Below, one piece after another: positions 7,740 through 17,525 of a stretch of 44,800 nucleotides of DNA. This stretch comes from an uncultured Clostridia bacterium (GTDB lineage Bacteria; Bacillota; Clostridia; TANB77; CAG-508). Position 1 is the first letter of the stretch. Every line of letters starts with the position of its first letter. The position numbers and the translations under genes are program-made. The notes beneath the pieces are model-generated. The model was not told the DNA's origin. It saw nothing but the letters and a program-made list of their open reading frames with translations, and did not search any database. Location of the stretch: positions 1 through 44,800 of the forward strand of contig CAKPIG010000008.1 of NCBI GenBank assembly GCA_934162255.1, read 5' to 3'.

Positions 7740-9764
7740 TTATACCATTGTATTTTGTTCTGAAAAGTATTCTTCTATCTTTTCAATCAATTTTTGTTTT
7801 GCACTTTCAATTGTTTCATCTTCTAGCTGTGCTCCTGCTAAAGTAATGTGGCCTCCACCACCTAATTTTTCAAGTATTACTTGAACATTTATATCTCCAA
7901 TTGAACGTCCACTTATACAGATTTTATTTTCTGTAGTTGTTCCTAATACAAATGATGTTGTAATTGTTCCTATTGTAAGTAGTTCATCTGCTGCCTTTGC
8001 ACATATTAGGCTTGTATCTTTTTCCTGTGTTTCATATGATGATATTGCTATTGTTTCATGAATTACTTCTGCTTTTTTTACTATTTCTGCAATTTTGCTA
8101 TAACTTTCTAAATCACTTTGAAACCATTTTTTTACTTTTATTATATCTACTCCACATCTTCTTAAATATGCAGCAGCCTCAAATGTTCTTACACCTGTTT
8201 TAAATGTAAAGTTTTTTGTGTCCATCATTATTCCTGCATATAATCCTTCTGCTTCTAATGTTTTTAGTTCAACTTCTGTTTGTGTATATTGTATTAATTC
8301 TGTTACTAATTCTGCTGCAGATGATGCATATACTTCTTGGAATGTTAATATGCTTTCTTCTATGAAATCTGCACTTCTTCTATGATGGTCTATTACTACT
8401 ATTTTATGTGTTTTTTCTAGTAATTTTGGTTCTTCTACATATGACCTTTTATGTGTATCAACTACTATTAATAATGTATTTTCATCTGCAATAGATACTG
8501 CTTCATCTTTATCTATTATTACATCTTTATAGTCTTCTTCTATACTTTCTATAAATGATTTTATTGATATTGATTCTGGATTTGTTACTATATATGCTTC
8601 TTTATTTAATGTTTCTGCTATGCTGTATATTCCTAATGCAGAGCCCATTGCATCTATATCAGGATTTTTATGTCCCATTATTATTACTTTATCACATTCA
8701 TGCATTAATTCTTCTAATGCATGTGCTACTATTCTTGCTTTTACCTTTGTTCTTTTTTCTACTTCTTCAACTTTTCCACCAAAGAATTGATATTTACCGT
8801 CTTCCCTAATTACTGCTTGGTCTCCACCTCTACCTAATATAACATCCATTGCTGATTGCGCTGATTTAAATACTTCTTTGTCTGTTTCTCCTTCATTTGA
8901 TATTGCTATACTTAATGTTAATTGAATTTTATCTTTTCTTACTAAGTTTTTAGCTGTATCTAATATTGCAAATTTGTCTTCTTTGATTTTTTCCATATTT
9001 CTTTGTTCGAATATATATACATATGTGTCTCTATCTTCTTTTAGTAATATTCCATTACTTTCATTTACCCAATCATATATTGTACTTTCTAGTTTTGCCA
9101 TTAATTGAGTTTTTTGCTCTGCATCAATTCTTTGCATTACTTCTTCATAATTATCTATCATGATTATGCCTATACACGTTTTTTGATTTTCTTTTTCTTG
9201 CTCTAATTGGTATTGCTCTGTTTCATCTATAAAGTATAATATTAGCATGTATTCATGATTCTTTTTTCTTTCACTTTTCTTTGTTTTTACAAATTCACAT
9301 TGAACTTTATATCTTTTATTTTTTATTTCTATATGTTTTACTATTGATTTTTTCTTTTCACTTGTGTCTTTGTCTATTTCTGTTTTTATATCAATTATTA
9401 GTTCACTTATATAGTTGTTCATGTCTACTTCTTCAAATTCTGTAATGAATTTTGAACTCTTCCATACAACATTTCCATCAGTTTCTAATATTATTAATGG
9501 AAATGGCGAATTTATAAGACTGCTTTTAGCTGCTGAATCTACTGTTAATGTTAAGTCTTGTAATTGTTCTGATATTTCACTCTTTCTTTTGTTATTAGCT
9601 AAATAAGTGTATGACATTATTATCATATACAATACTAATGTTACAGCTATTAATTTTGGCTTTAAATATGAAATTATTAGTAATAATATGAATATTATTA
9701 CTAGATAAATTTTTGTTCTTGACACTAGATTATCAAAGATTTTTCTATTGTTCTTTTCGGGCAT
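7740..9764 (-). CDS. gdpP: Cyclic-di-AMP phosphodiesterase GdpP
   Basis: GdpP (YybT family) hydrolyses c-di-AMP to pApA at the membrane and so affects potassium and turgor control and cell-wall stress tolerance. The 674-residue protein has two membrane helices (about 15-55), a degenerate PAS domain (about 75-160), a degenerate GGDEF domain (about 165-310), then the DHH domain with GHKNPDIDAMGSALG, the metal-binding VVDTH and VIDHHRRS, and the DHHA1 motif GGGGHITLAGAQ. I chose the start at 9764 because GGAGGG precedes it and the strong promoter lies between it and the upstream in-frame ATG at 9797, which could not be on the transcript. The gene has its own promoter and terminator. In many Firmicutes rplI follows at once; here a surface-protein gene does. 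Confidence 0.96.
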   Translation of the reverse strand: MPEKNNRKIFDNLVSRTKIYLVIIFILLLIISYLKPKLIAVTLVLYMIIMSYTYLANNKRKSEISEQLQDLTLTVDSAAKSSLINSPFPLIILETDGNVVWKSSKFITEFEEVDMNNYISELIIDIKTEIDKDTSEKKKSIVKHIEIKNKRYKVQCEFVKTKKSERKKNHEYMLILYFIDETEQYQLEQEKENQKTCIGIIMIDNYEEVMQRIDAEQKTQLMAKLESTIYDWVNESNGILLKEDRDTYVYIFEQRNMEKIKEDKFAILDTAKNLVRKDKIQLTLSIAISNEGETDKEVFKSAQSAMDVILGRGGDQAVIREDGKYQFFGGKVEEVEKRTKVKARIVAHALEELMHECDKVIIMGHKNPDIDAMGSALGIYSIAETLNKEAYIVTNPESISIKSFIESIEEDYKDVIIDKDEAVSIADENTLLIVVDTHKRSYVEEPKLLEKTHKIVVIDHHRRSADFIEESILTFQEVYASSAAELVTELIQYTQTEVELKTLEAEGLYAGIMMDTKNFTFKTGVRTFEAAAYLRRCGVDIIKVKKWFQSDLESYSKIAEIVKKAEVIHETIAISSYETQEKDTSLICAKAADELLTIGTITTSFVLGTTTENKICISGRSIGDINVQVILEKLGGGGHITLAGAQLEDETIESAKQKLIEKIEEYFSEQNTMV

Positions 9765-9788
9765 AATTCCCTCCTTATATACTATTCT

Positions 9789-9817
9789 AGTATACAACTA
9801 TTACTGTGTTTTGTCAA
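9789..9817 (-). promoter_or_regulatory. SigA promoter of gdpP
   Basis: TTGACA (9817-9812), a 17-bp spacer and TATACT (9794-9789) on the minus strand, with transcription start expected near 9782, about 18 bases before the chosen ATG. Confidence 0.85.
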
Positions 9818-9835
9818 GTTTTGCTTGGCTGTAGC

Positions 9836-9860
9836 AAAAAGAGACTCTTTTATGAGTCTC
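9836..9860 (-). terminator. Intrinsic terminator of rpoBC
   Basis: GAGACTC (9860-9854) and GAGTCTC (9847-9841) pair on the minus strand and are followed by TTTTT. It is seven bases past the rpoC stop and closes the rpoB-rpoC unit. Confidence 0.9.
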
Positions 9861-9867
9861 TTTCTAA

Positions 9868-12800
9868 CTATACATTTTCACTTACTATAGAAGGATTTTC
9901 TGTTTTTTCTTCTTCTCCTTCAACCTCTATCTCTACATCTTGATATCTCTTCATACCAGTTCCTGCTGGGATAAGTTTACCAATTATTACGTTTTCTTTT
10001 AATCCTATTAAATCATCTTCTTTTCCTTTTATTGCAGCTTCTGTTAATACTCTTGTTGTTTCTTGGAATGATGCTGCTGATAAGAAGCTATCTGTTGCAA
10101 GTGATGCTTTTGTTATACCAAGTAATGCTCTTCTTCCAGTTGCTGGACGTTTTCCTTCTTCAATAGCTTTATTATTTCTTTCTTCAAAGTCATACATATC
10201 TACTAAAGAACCTGGGAACATGTCTGTTTCTCCACCATCTTCAACTTTAATTTTTCTAAGCATTTGTCTTGCTATTACTTCTATATGTTTGTCATTAATG
10301 TCAACACCTTGATTTCTATATACTTTTTGAACTTCAGAGATTACATATTCAAATACTCCTTCAGCTCCTTTTATTGCTAATATTTCAGCTGGATTTATAG
10401 AACCTTCTATAAGTGGTTGTGCAGCTTTTACTTCGTCTCCATCTTTTACTTTTAATTTAGAACCAAATGGTATTGTATATGTTCTAGAATCATCTTTTGA
10501 AGTAACGATAATTTCTTTCTTCTTCTTTGTTTCTGAAATTTTAACTTTACCATCTATTTCAGTAATTACTGCTAATCCCTTAGGTTTTCTAGCTTCAAAT
10601 ATTTCTTCAACTCTAGGAAGACCTTGAGTGATATCTGCTACACCTGCAACACCACCAGAGTGAATTGTTCTCATAGTTAACTGTGTACCAGGTTCACCAA
10701 TTGATTGTGCTGCAATTATTCCTATTGATTCTCCTATTGAAACTAAATCTCTTCTTGCTAATCCCATTCCATAACATTTTTGACATACACCGTGTTTGCT
10801 TCTACATCCAATTACAGAACGAACCACAACTTGTTGTATTCCTGCTGTAACTATTTGTTTTGCAATTTCTTTATCAATCATTGTATTTGAATCTACAATA
10901 ACTTCTCCTGTTTCAGGATTTACTATATCATTTAATGGATATCTTCCTTCTAGTCTTTCTTCTAGTTTTTCAACTACTTGATTTCCATCTTTAATATCTT
11001 CTAACATTAGACCATCATGTGTTCCACAATCATGTTCTCTTACTATAATATCTTGTGATACGTCTACAAGTCTTCTTGTTAAATATCCAGAATCTGCTGT
11101 TCTTAAAGCTGTATCTGAAAGTCCTTTTCTAGCACCATGTGATGATATGAAGTATTCTAGAGCATCTAGACCTTCACGGAAACATGATTTAATAGGAATT
11201 TCAACTGCTTTACCTGTAGTACTTGCCATAAGTCCACGCATACCTGCGATTTGTCTTAATTGGTTCATATTACCACGGGCTCCTGACTTAACCATCATAT
11301 ATATTGGGTTTAAGTCGTCAAAATTTTCTTCCATCGCTTTACTTACATCGTTTGTTGCTTTTTCCCAAATTCCTGTAACTGCCTTATATCTTTCATCATC
11401 AGTTATTAAACCTCTTCTATATTGGTTTCTAACTTTTTCTATTTGTTTATCGGCATCTGCTAATATGCCTTTCTTAGCTGCAGGTACTTCTACATCTGCT
11501 ACTGAGAATGTTATACCAGCAAGTGTTGAATATTTAAATCCTAATTCTTTAATATAGTCTATTACTTCTGCTGATTCAACTAGACCATGTTTATCAATTA
11601 CTTTTTCTATTATTTGTCCCATTGATTTTTTCATTACTGGGAAGTCAATTTCATATTGGAATGGATCTTCTTTTCTATCAATGAATCCTAAATCTTGTGG
11701 AATTCCTTGGTTGAATATGATTCTTCCTACACTTGTTTGAATTTTCTTTGATTTGATTTCTCCATCAACTTCTTTTTCAATTCTTACAAATATTTTTGCA
11801 TGTATTCCTACTGCTTTATTTTGGAATGCCATTATTGCTTCATCAGGATCTTTGAAGTATTTTCCTTCTCCTAATTCTCCATCTAATGTCATTGTTAAAT
11901 AATAACTTCCTAAAATCATATCTAGTCTTGGTGTTGCAACTGGTTTACCATCCTGTGGTTTTAACAAGTTGTTTGTTGAAAGCATTAAATATCTAGCTTC
12001 TGCTTGAGCTTCTGGTGTTAATGGTAGATGAACTGCCATTTGGTCACCATCGAAGTCAGCGTTGAATGCTTCACATACTAATGGGTGAAGCTTTATTGCT
12101 CTACCTTCTACTAAAACTGGTTCAAATGCTTGAATACCAAGTCTGTGTAGTGTAGGTGCACGGTTAAGCATTACAGGGTGGTCTTGAATAACTTCTTCAA
12201 GTATTCCCCATACTTCTGGGCTTAATCTTTCAACCATTCTTTTTGCACTTTTTATATTATGAGCTAAGTGTCTTCCTACTAATTCTCTCATTACAAATGG
12301 TTTGAATAATTCTATAGCCATTTCTTTTGGAAGTCCACATTGATATATTTTAAGTTCTGGCCCTACTACGATTACTGAACGTCCTGAATAGTCAACACGT
12401 TTTCCTAATAGGTTTTGACGGAATCTACCTTGTTTACCTTTTAATAAATCTGATAATGATTTAAGTGGTCTGTTTCCAGCTCCTGTAACAGGTCTTCCTC
12501 TTCTTGAGTTGTCTATTAAAGCATCAACTGATTCTTGTAACATTCTTTTTTCATTTCTTACAATTATTTCTGGTGCTCCAAGTTCAAGTAATCTTTTTAA
12601 TCTGTTATTTCTGTTTATTACTCTTCTATATAAGTCATTTAAATCTGATGTAGCAAATCTTCCACCATCTAGTTGTACCATTGGTCTTAAATCTGGTGGT
12701 ATTACTGGTACTACATTCATTATCATCCATTCAGGTCTATTTCCTGATAATTTGAATGATTCTACTGTATCTAGCCTTTTTATTAATTTTGCTTTTCTTT

Positions 12801-13404
12801 GTTCACTTGCTGTTTCTAATTCTTTTCTTATTTGAGCAACTAATTTGTCTAAGTCAATTTCTGCAAGTAGTTTTCTTAATGCTTCTGCACCCATTTCTGC
12901 TTTAAATGATTTCTTACCATATTTTTCTTCAGCTTCATGATATTCTTTTTCATTTAAAACTTGGCTTTTTTCTAGTCCTGATGTTCCTTTGTCTGTTACT
13001 ATGTAAGATGCAAAGTATACAACTTTTTCTAGATTTCTAGGAGAAATGTCTAACATTAATGCTATTCTACTTGGAATTCCTTTGAAATACCATATATGTG
13101 CTACTGGTGCTGCAAGTTCAATATGTCCCATTCTTTCTCTTCTTACTTTAGATTTTGTAACTTCTACACCACATCTATCACAAACTATTCCTTTATATCT
13201 TACTCTCTTGTATTTTCCACAGTGGCATTCCCAGTCTTTTGTTGGTCCAAATATTTTTTCACAAAACAGACCATCTTTTTCTGGTTTTAAAGTTCTATAA
13301 TTTATAGTTTCAGGCTTTTTTACTTCACCTTTTGACCACTCTCTTATTTTTTCATCTGATGCTATTCCTATTTTAATTTTGTTGAATATCTCTAATTCAT
13401 CCAT
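9868..13404 (-). CDS. rpoC: RNA polymerase beta' subunit RpoC
   Basis: This is the catalytic beta' subunit of RNA polymerase, 1178 residues, typical for Firmicutes without large lineage insertions. The N-terminal zinc ribbon (C-x-C...C-x2-C, in CHCG and CDRCG) is at residues about 60-80. The lid/rudder region (NLLGKRVDYSGRSVIVVGP) follows, then the magnesium-binding active site NADFDGDQMAVH (about 448-460). The bridge-helix/trigger-loop region includes GEPGTQLTMRTIHSGG, and the second zinc site is CRSKHGVCQKC. The start ATG at 13404 follows AAGGGGG at a rather long distance (about 14 bases), and no closer alternative start was found. The gene is 109 bp after rpoB, and the spacer holds a GC-rich hairpin. 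Confidence 0.99.
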   Translation of the reverse strand: MDELEIFNKIKIGIASDEKIREWSKGEVKKPETINYRTLKPEKDGLFCEKIFGPTKDWECHCGKYKRVRYKGIVCDRCGVEVTKSKVRRERMGHIELAAPVAHIWYFKGIPSRIALMLDISPRNLEKVVYFASYIVTDKGTSGLEKSQVLNEKEYHEAEEKYGKKSFKAEMGAEALRKLLAEIDLDKLVAQIRKELETASEQRKAKLIKRLDTVESFKLSGNRPEWMIMNVVPVIPPDLRPMVQLDGGRFATSDLNDLYRRVINRNNRLKRLLELGAPEIIVRNEKRMLQESVDALIDNSRRGRPVTGAGNRPLKSLSDLLKGKQGRFRQNLLGKRVDYSGRSVIVVGPELKIYQCGLPKEMAIELFKPFVMRELVGRHLAHNIKSAKRMVERLSPEVWGILEEVIQDHPVMLNRAPTLHRLGIQAFEPVLVEGRAIKLHPLVCEAFNADFDGDQMAVHLPLTPEAQAEARYLMLSTNNLLKPQDGKPVATPRLDMILGSYYLTMTLDGELGEGKYFKDPDEAIMAFQNKAVGIHAKIFVRIEKEVDGEIKSKKIQTSVGRIIFNQGIPQDLGFIDRKEDPFQYEIDFPVMKKSMGQIIEKVIDKHGLVESAEVIDYIKELGFKYSTLAGITFSVADVEVPAAKKGILADADKQIEKVRNQYRRGLITDDERYKAVTGIWEKATNDVSKAMEENFDDLNPIYMMVKSGARGNMNQLRQIAGMRGLMASTTGKAVEIPIKSCFREGLDALEYFISSHGARKGLSDTALRTADSGYLTRRLVDVSQDIIVREHDCGTHDGLMLEDIKDGNQVVEKLEERLEGRYPLNDIVNPETGEVIVDSNTMIDKEIAKQIVTAGIQQVVVRSVIGCRSKHGVCQKCYGMGLARRDLVSIGESIGIIAAQSIGEPGTQLTMRTIHSGGVAGVADITQGLPRVEEIFEARKPKGLAVITEIDGKVKISETKKKKEIIVTSKDDSRTYTIPFGSKLKVKDGDEVKAAQPLIEGSINPAEILAIKGAEGVFEYVISEVQKVYRNQGVDINDKHIEVIARQMLRKIKVEDGGETDMFPGSLVDMYDFEERNNKAIEEGKRPATGRRALLGITKASLATDSFLSAASFQETTRVLTEAAIKGKEDDLIGLKENVIIGKLIPAGTGMKRYQDVEIEVEGEEEKTENPSIVSENV

Positions 13405-13457
13405 CTTTATTAGATGTCCCCCTTCTTAAATTTTATTTGGGTATTTTAAACAACATT

Positions 13458-13498
13458 GGAGGCTATCCCCCGCTCTTGCAAACTTTTCCGTCGCCTCC
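13458..13498 (-). other. GC-rich hairpin in the rpoB-rpoC spacer
   Basis: In an otherwise AT-rich region, GGAGGC (13498-13493) and GCCTCC (13463-13458) on the minus strand form a stem enclosing about 29 bases rich in G. The loop contains TTTGCAAGAGCGGG, which resembles TTTGCAGAGCAGG in the rpoB leader. It could be an RNA control element, a processing site or a small repeat. No T-tract follows on the coding strand, so it is not an ordinary terminator. Confidence 0.45.
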
Positions 13499-13513
13499 GC
13501 AGTTTTTAAAATT

Positions 13514-16500
13514 CTATTCAATTATATCATCGTCTCCATATATGCTTTCATCATCATCTATGTCTTCTTCATTAAATAGTTCATCACTATCTTCTTCATC
13601 ATCAATCATTTCGTCTTCTTCATAATATCCATCATCTAAATCTTCACTAACTAGAACGTCTTCGCCATTTTGTAATGCCTTTGTGTCTTCATTTTCATTG
13701 AATTCGATTCCATCTTCAATATGTTCTTTTAATTCTAGTTCTTCATTATTTTCTGAGAATAATTTTATATCTAATCCTAATGCTTGTAATTCTTTTACAA
13801 GAACTTTAAAGCTTTCTGGAATTCCTGGTTCAGGTATATTTTCACCTTTAACAATTGCTTCATATGCTTTTACACGTCCTACAACATCGTCAGATTTTAC
13901 TGTTAGTATTTCTTGTAATGTATAAGCAGCTCCATATGCTTCAAGTGCCCAAACTTCCATCTCTCCAAAACGTTGTCCACCAAATTGAGCTTTACCTCCA
14001 AGTGGTTGTTGTGTTACCAATGAGTATGGTCCAGTTGAACGAGCATGTATTTTGTCATCTACTAGGTGATGTAGTTTTAACATATACATTACCCCAACTG
14101 TAATTGGACTTGCAAATGGTTCTCCAGTTCTTCCATCATATAATGTTTGTTTTCCATCTGGTGATAATCCAGCTTCTTGTAATAATTCTTCAATTTCTTT
14201 GTCTGTTGCGCCATCAAATACTGGTGTTGAAACTTTCCATCCTAGCATTCTTGCAGCAGCTCCTAAGTGAACTTCAAGTATTTGTCCTAAATTCATACGA
14301 GATGGTATACCTAATGGGTTTAATAAAATGTCTATTGGTGTTCCATCTGGTAAAAATGGCATATCTTCTGAAGGTAATATTCTTGAGATAACACCTTTGT
14401 TACCATGACGTCCAGCCATTTTATCTCCTACTGATATTTTTCTCTTTGTTGCTATATAACATCTAATTACTTGATTTACTCCAGGGCCTAATTCTTCTGA
14501 ATTGTCTCTTGTAAATATTTTTACATCTACTATTGTTCCTGCTTCTCCATGTGGTACACGAAGTGATGTATCTCTTACTTCTCTAGCTTTTTCTCCAAAG
14601 ATTGCTCTTAACAATCTTTCTTCAGCTGTTAATTCTGTTTCTCCTTTTGGAGTAACTTTACCAACTAGTATATCTCCAGGTCTTACTTCTGCACCTATTC
14701 TTATAATTCCATTTTCATCTAGGTCTTTTAATGCATCATCACCAACATTTGGTATGTCTCTTGTGATTTCTTCTGCACCTAATTTTGTATCACGGCATTC
14801 ACAATCATATTCTTCAATGTGGATTGATGTAAATACATCTTCTTGAACCAATCTTTCATTTAAAAGAATAGCATCCTCATAGTTGTAACCTTCCCATGTT
14901 GAGAAAGCAACTAACATATTTTTACCAAGTGCCATTTCTCCATTTTTTGTTGCAGGTCCATCTGCTAATGCATCTCCTGCTTTAACTTTCTCACCTTTTA
15001 CAACAATAGGTCTTTGGTTAATACATGTTCCTCCATTTGTTCTCTTGAACTTACGTAATTTATGTACAACTGTTTTTCCACTCTTATATTTCATTGTGAT
15101 CGTATCACTTGTAACTTTTTCTACAACTCCATCTTCTTCAGCTAATATTAATATTCCTGAATCTTTTGCAGCTCTGTATTCTATACCTGTTGCTACAATT
15201 GGAGCTTCTGTAGTCATTAATGGAACTGCTTGACGTTGCATGTTTGAACCCATCAATGATCTCTTTGCATCATCATTTTCCAAGAATGGTATCATTGCAG
15301 CAGCAATTGATACTAATTGTTTTGGTGATACATCTATATATTGAACTTCATTTTTGTCAACTTCAATAATTTCATTTTTACGTCTTACACGTACACGGTC
15401 ATTAACAAATTCTCCATCTTTAGTCATTGGTTCAGATGCTTGTGCTATTGTGTAATTATCTTCAACATCTGCACTCATATATTCAACTATGTCTGTTACT
15501 TTATGTGTTTCTGGATCTATTTTTCTATATGGTGTTTCAATAAATCCATATTCATTTATATTTGCAAATGATGATAATGCTGATATTAATCCAATGTTTG
15601 GTCCTTCTGGAGATTCTATTGGACATAATCTACCATAATGCGTATAGTGAATATCACGTACTTCGAATCCAGCTCTTTCTCTTGAAAGTCCTCCAGGACC
15701 TAATGCTGAGATTCTTCTTTTATGTGTTAATTCTGAAAGTGGGTTTGTTTGGTCCATGAATTGTGATAATTGAGAACTTCCAAAGAATTCTCTTATTGAT
15801 GATGTTATTGGTTTTGTGTTTATTAATGTTTGTGGTGTTATAACATCTAGATCTTGAATTGTCATTCTTTCACGAACTACTCTTTCTAGTCTTGTTAAAC
15901 CAATTCTGAATTGATTTTGTAACAATTCTCCAACACATCTGATTCTACGATTTGCTAGGTGATCTATGTCGTCTTTTTTACCTAAACCATGTGATAAGTT
16001 TAATAGGTAATTTACTGATGCAATCATATCTTCTGTTGTTATGTGTTTTGGAATTAATTCATGATATCTTTCTTCTATTGTTTTAACAAGTTCTTCTTCA
16101 CTTGTGTTTTCCATAATGTTCTTCAAAACTTCATAATTTACATTTTCTTTGAAATGTAATTTGCTTAAATCAACATTTGGTAATACTTTGTGAATATTTA
16201 CTGTTCCATTTCCAATTATTCTTACTTTTTTATCTTGTAATTTGATATCTACAATATTTATTCCTGCATTTTGTATTTCTTCTGCTACTTCTGGTGTGAT
16301 AACTTCTCCTGCTGTAACAAATACTTCTCCTGTTTCTTTATCCATTATGTCATCAAATGCAATTTGATTTTTTATTCTATTTGCAATACTTAGTTTTTGG
16401 TTGAATTTGAATCTTCCTACTTTTGCTAAGTCATATCTTCTATTGTCGAAAAATAATCCATTAAATAAACTTCTTGCAGCTTCAACTGTTGGTAATTCTC

Positions 16501-17230
16501 CTGGTCTTAATTTTTTGTAAATTTCAATTAAAGCTTCTTCGTTTGTTTTTATTGGATCTTTTTGAATTGTTGTTTCTAGTAATGTTTCATCTCCAAATAA
16601 TGCTCTTATTTGGTCATCTGTTACTAGTCCAATTGCTCTTAATAATGTTGTTACAGGGATTTTTCTTGTTCTATCAACTCTTACCCAGAACATGTCATTT
16701 CCATCTGTTTCATATTCAATCCAAGCTCCACGAAGTGGCATTACTGTTGATGTATAAGTTTTCTTTCCTGTTTTTGTATCAAAAACTTCATCATAGTAGC
16801 ATCCTGGTGAACGAACTAATTGGCTTACTACAACTCTTTCTGCACCATTTATTATGAATGTTCCACTATCTGTCATAAGTGGGAAGTCACCTAAGTAAAT
16901 TTCTTGCTCTTTTATTTCTCCAGATTCTCTGTTTATTAGTCTTACTTTAACATGTAATCTTGTTGAATATGTAGCATCTCTTTCTTTGGCTTCTTCTAAT
17001 GTGTATTTAGTTTTATCTTCCATATAATAATCGAAAAATTCTAGAACTAAATTTCCTGTGTAGTCAACTATTGGTGATATATCTCTTAATACTTCTCCTA
17101 ATCCTTCTTCTACAAACCAGTCATATGAATCTTTTTGTACTTTGATTAGGTTTGGCATTTCGATATAGTCTCCAACTTTTGAAAAATCTTTACGAGTTGT
17201 TTTCTCGTACTTAATTTCTTTGATTTTCAA
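13514..17230 (-). CDS. rpoB: RNA polymerase beta subunit RpoB
   Basis: This is the beta subunit of RNA polymerase, 1238 residues from the chosen start. Signatures visible include the rifampicin pocket (FFGSSQLSQFMDQTNPLSE, then HKRRISALGPGGLSRERAG), with the Asp, His and Ser equivalents of E. coli D516, H526 and S531 unchanged, so no classical rifampicin-resistance substitution is seen there. ESPEGPNIGL, GDKMAGRHGNKGV and the C-terminal GGKAQFGGQRFGEMEVWALEA are also present. The start is taken as TTG at 17230, since AAGGAG lies about 10 bases upstream; a GTG at 17239 overlaps that ribosome binding site. After the conserved end (ELQALGLDIKLF) there is an acidic tail of about 75 residues, dominated by Asp and Glu. 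Promoter and leader are described separately. Confidence 0.99.
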   Translation of the reverse strand: MKIKEIKYEKTTRKDFSKVGDYIEMPNLIKVQKDSYDWFVEEGLGEVLRDISPIVDYTGNLVLEFFDYYMEDKTKYTLEEAKERDATYSTRLHVKVRLINRESGEIKEQEIYLGDFPLMTDSGTFIINGAERVVVSQLVRSPGCYYDEVFDTKTGKKTYTSTVMPLRGAWIEYETDGNDMFWVRVDRTRKIPVTTLLRAIGLVTDDQIRALFGDETLLETTIQKDPIKTNEEALIEIYKKLRPGELPTVEAARSLFNGLFFDNRRYDLAKVGRFKFNQKLSIANRIKNQIAFDDIMDKETGEVFVTAGEVITPEVAEEIQNAGINIVDIKLQDKKVRIIGNGTVNIHKVLPNVDLSKLHFKENVNYEVLKNIMENTSEEELVKTIEERYHELIPKHITTEDMIASVNYLLNLSHGLGKKDDIDHLANRRIRCVGELLQNQFRIGLTRLERVVRERMTIQDLDVITPQTLINTKPITSSIREFFGSSQLSQFMDQTNPLSELTHKRRISALGPGGLSRERAGFEVRDIHYTHYGRLCPIESPEGPNIGLISALSSFANINEYGFIETPYRKIDPETHKVTDIVEYMSADVEDNYTIAQASEPMTKDGEFVNDRVRVRRKNEIIEVDKNEVQYIDVSPKQLVSIAAAMIPFLENDDAKRSLMGSNMQRQAVPLMTTEAPIVATGIEYRAAKDSGILILAEEDGVVEKVTSDTITMKYKSGKTVVHKLRKFKRTNGGTCINQRPIVVKGEKVKAGDALADGPATKNGEMALGKNMLVAFSTWEGYNYEDAILLNERLVQEDVFTSIHIEEYDCECRDTKLGAEEITRDIPNVGDDALKDLDENGIIRIGAEVRPGDILVGKVTPKGETELTAEERLLRAIFGEKAREVRDTSLRVPHGEAGTIVDVKIFTRDNSEELGPGVNQVIRCYIATKRKISVGDKMAGRHGNKGVISRILPSEDMPFLPDGTPIDILLNPLGIPSRMNLGQILEVHLGAAARMLGWKVSTPVFDGATDKEIEELLQEAGLSPDGKQTLYDGRTGEPFASPITVGVMYMLKLHHLVDDKIHARSTGPYSLVTQQPLGGKAQFGGQRFGEMEVWALEAYGAAYTLQEILTVKSDDVVGRVKAYEAIVKGENIPEPGIPESFKVLVKELQALGLDIKLFSENNEELELKEHIEDGIEFNENEDTKALQNGEDVLVSEDLDDGYYEEDEMIDDEEDSDELFNEEDIDDDESIYGDDDIIE

Positions 17231-17428
17231 ATAAATCACTCCTTAAATAATTTTAAGCAGAATGAATTTTATTTTAGAAAAATCCCCTCTTTATACATAT
17301 TTCCGTAAGATTTGGTGATTTGCCTGCTCTGCAAATTCCTTTTTTCTTATTTCTATATGTTAAATTCTTATTTTTCTAAATTTCGTTTGAATTAATGTTT
17401 GGAATCTATATTTCCGTAAAATCGTACG
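17231..17428 (-). promoter_or_regulatory. Structured rpoB 5' leader (about 200 nt)
   Basis: Between the predicted transcription start and the rpoB ribosome binding site the transcript carries a 5' hairpin CCGTA/TACGG (17429-17425 with 17418-17414). An exact second copy of the 12-mer TTACGGAAATAT is present (17419-17408 and 17308-17297). The second TACGG could compete for the same CCGTA, allowing two alternative folds. A further hairpin ATTTGC/GCAAAT (17336-17331 with 17323-17318) lies between them. Function is unknown; autoregulation or growth-rate control is an inference. Confidence 0.45.
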
Positions 17429-17434
17429 GATAAT

Positions 17435-17464
17435 ATTTTATCACAAATCATGTCTATTTGTCAA
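17435..17464 (-). promoter_or_regulatory. SigA promoter of rpoBC
   Basis: TTGACA (17464-17459), an 18-bp spacer and TAAAAT (17440-17435) with an extended -10 TG on the minus strand. It gives a leader of about 200 nt and shows that rpoB here is transcribed separately from any rplJ-rplL unit, neither of which is directly upstream. Confidence 0.75.
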
Positions 17465-17475
17465 TTGATTTTAGA

Positions 17476-17518
17476 ATAAAAATAGCCCAAATATTACACT
17501 TTTTGTCTAATATTTGGG
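17476..17518 (-). terminator. Intrinsic terminator of the DUF2207 gene
   Basis: CCCAAATATTA and TAATATTTGGG (17518-17508 with 17496-17486) form a perfect 11-bp stem on the minus strand, followed by CTATTTTTATT. It begins eight bases after the DUF2207 stop codon. Confidence 0.85.
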
Positions 17519-17525
17519 TTTATAA

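Noticed and set aside
17231..17430. rpoB leader as a known metabolite riboswitch
   Set aside because: It matches none of the consensus cores that I can recall; only the alternative hairpins are supported.
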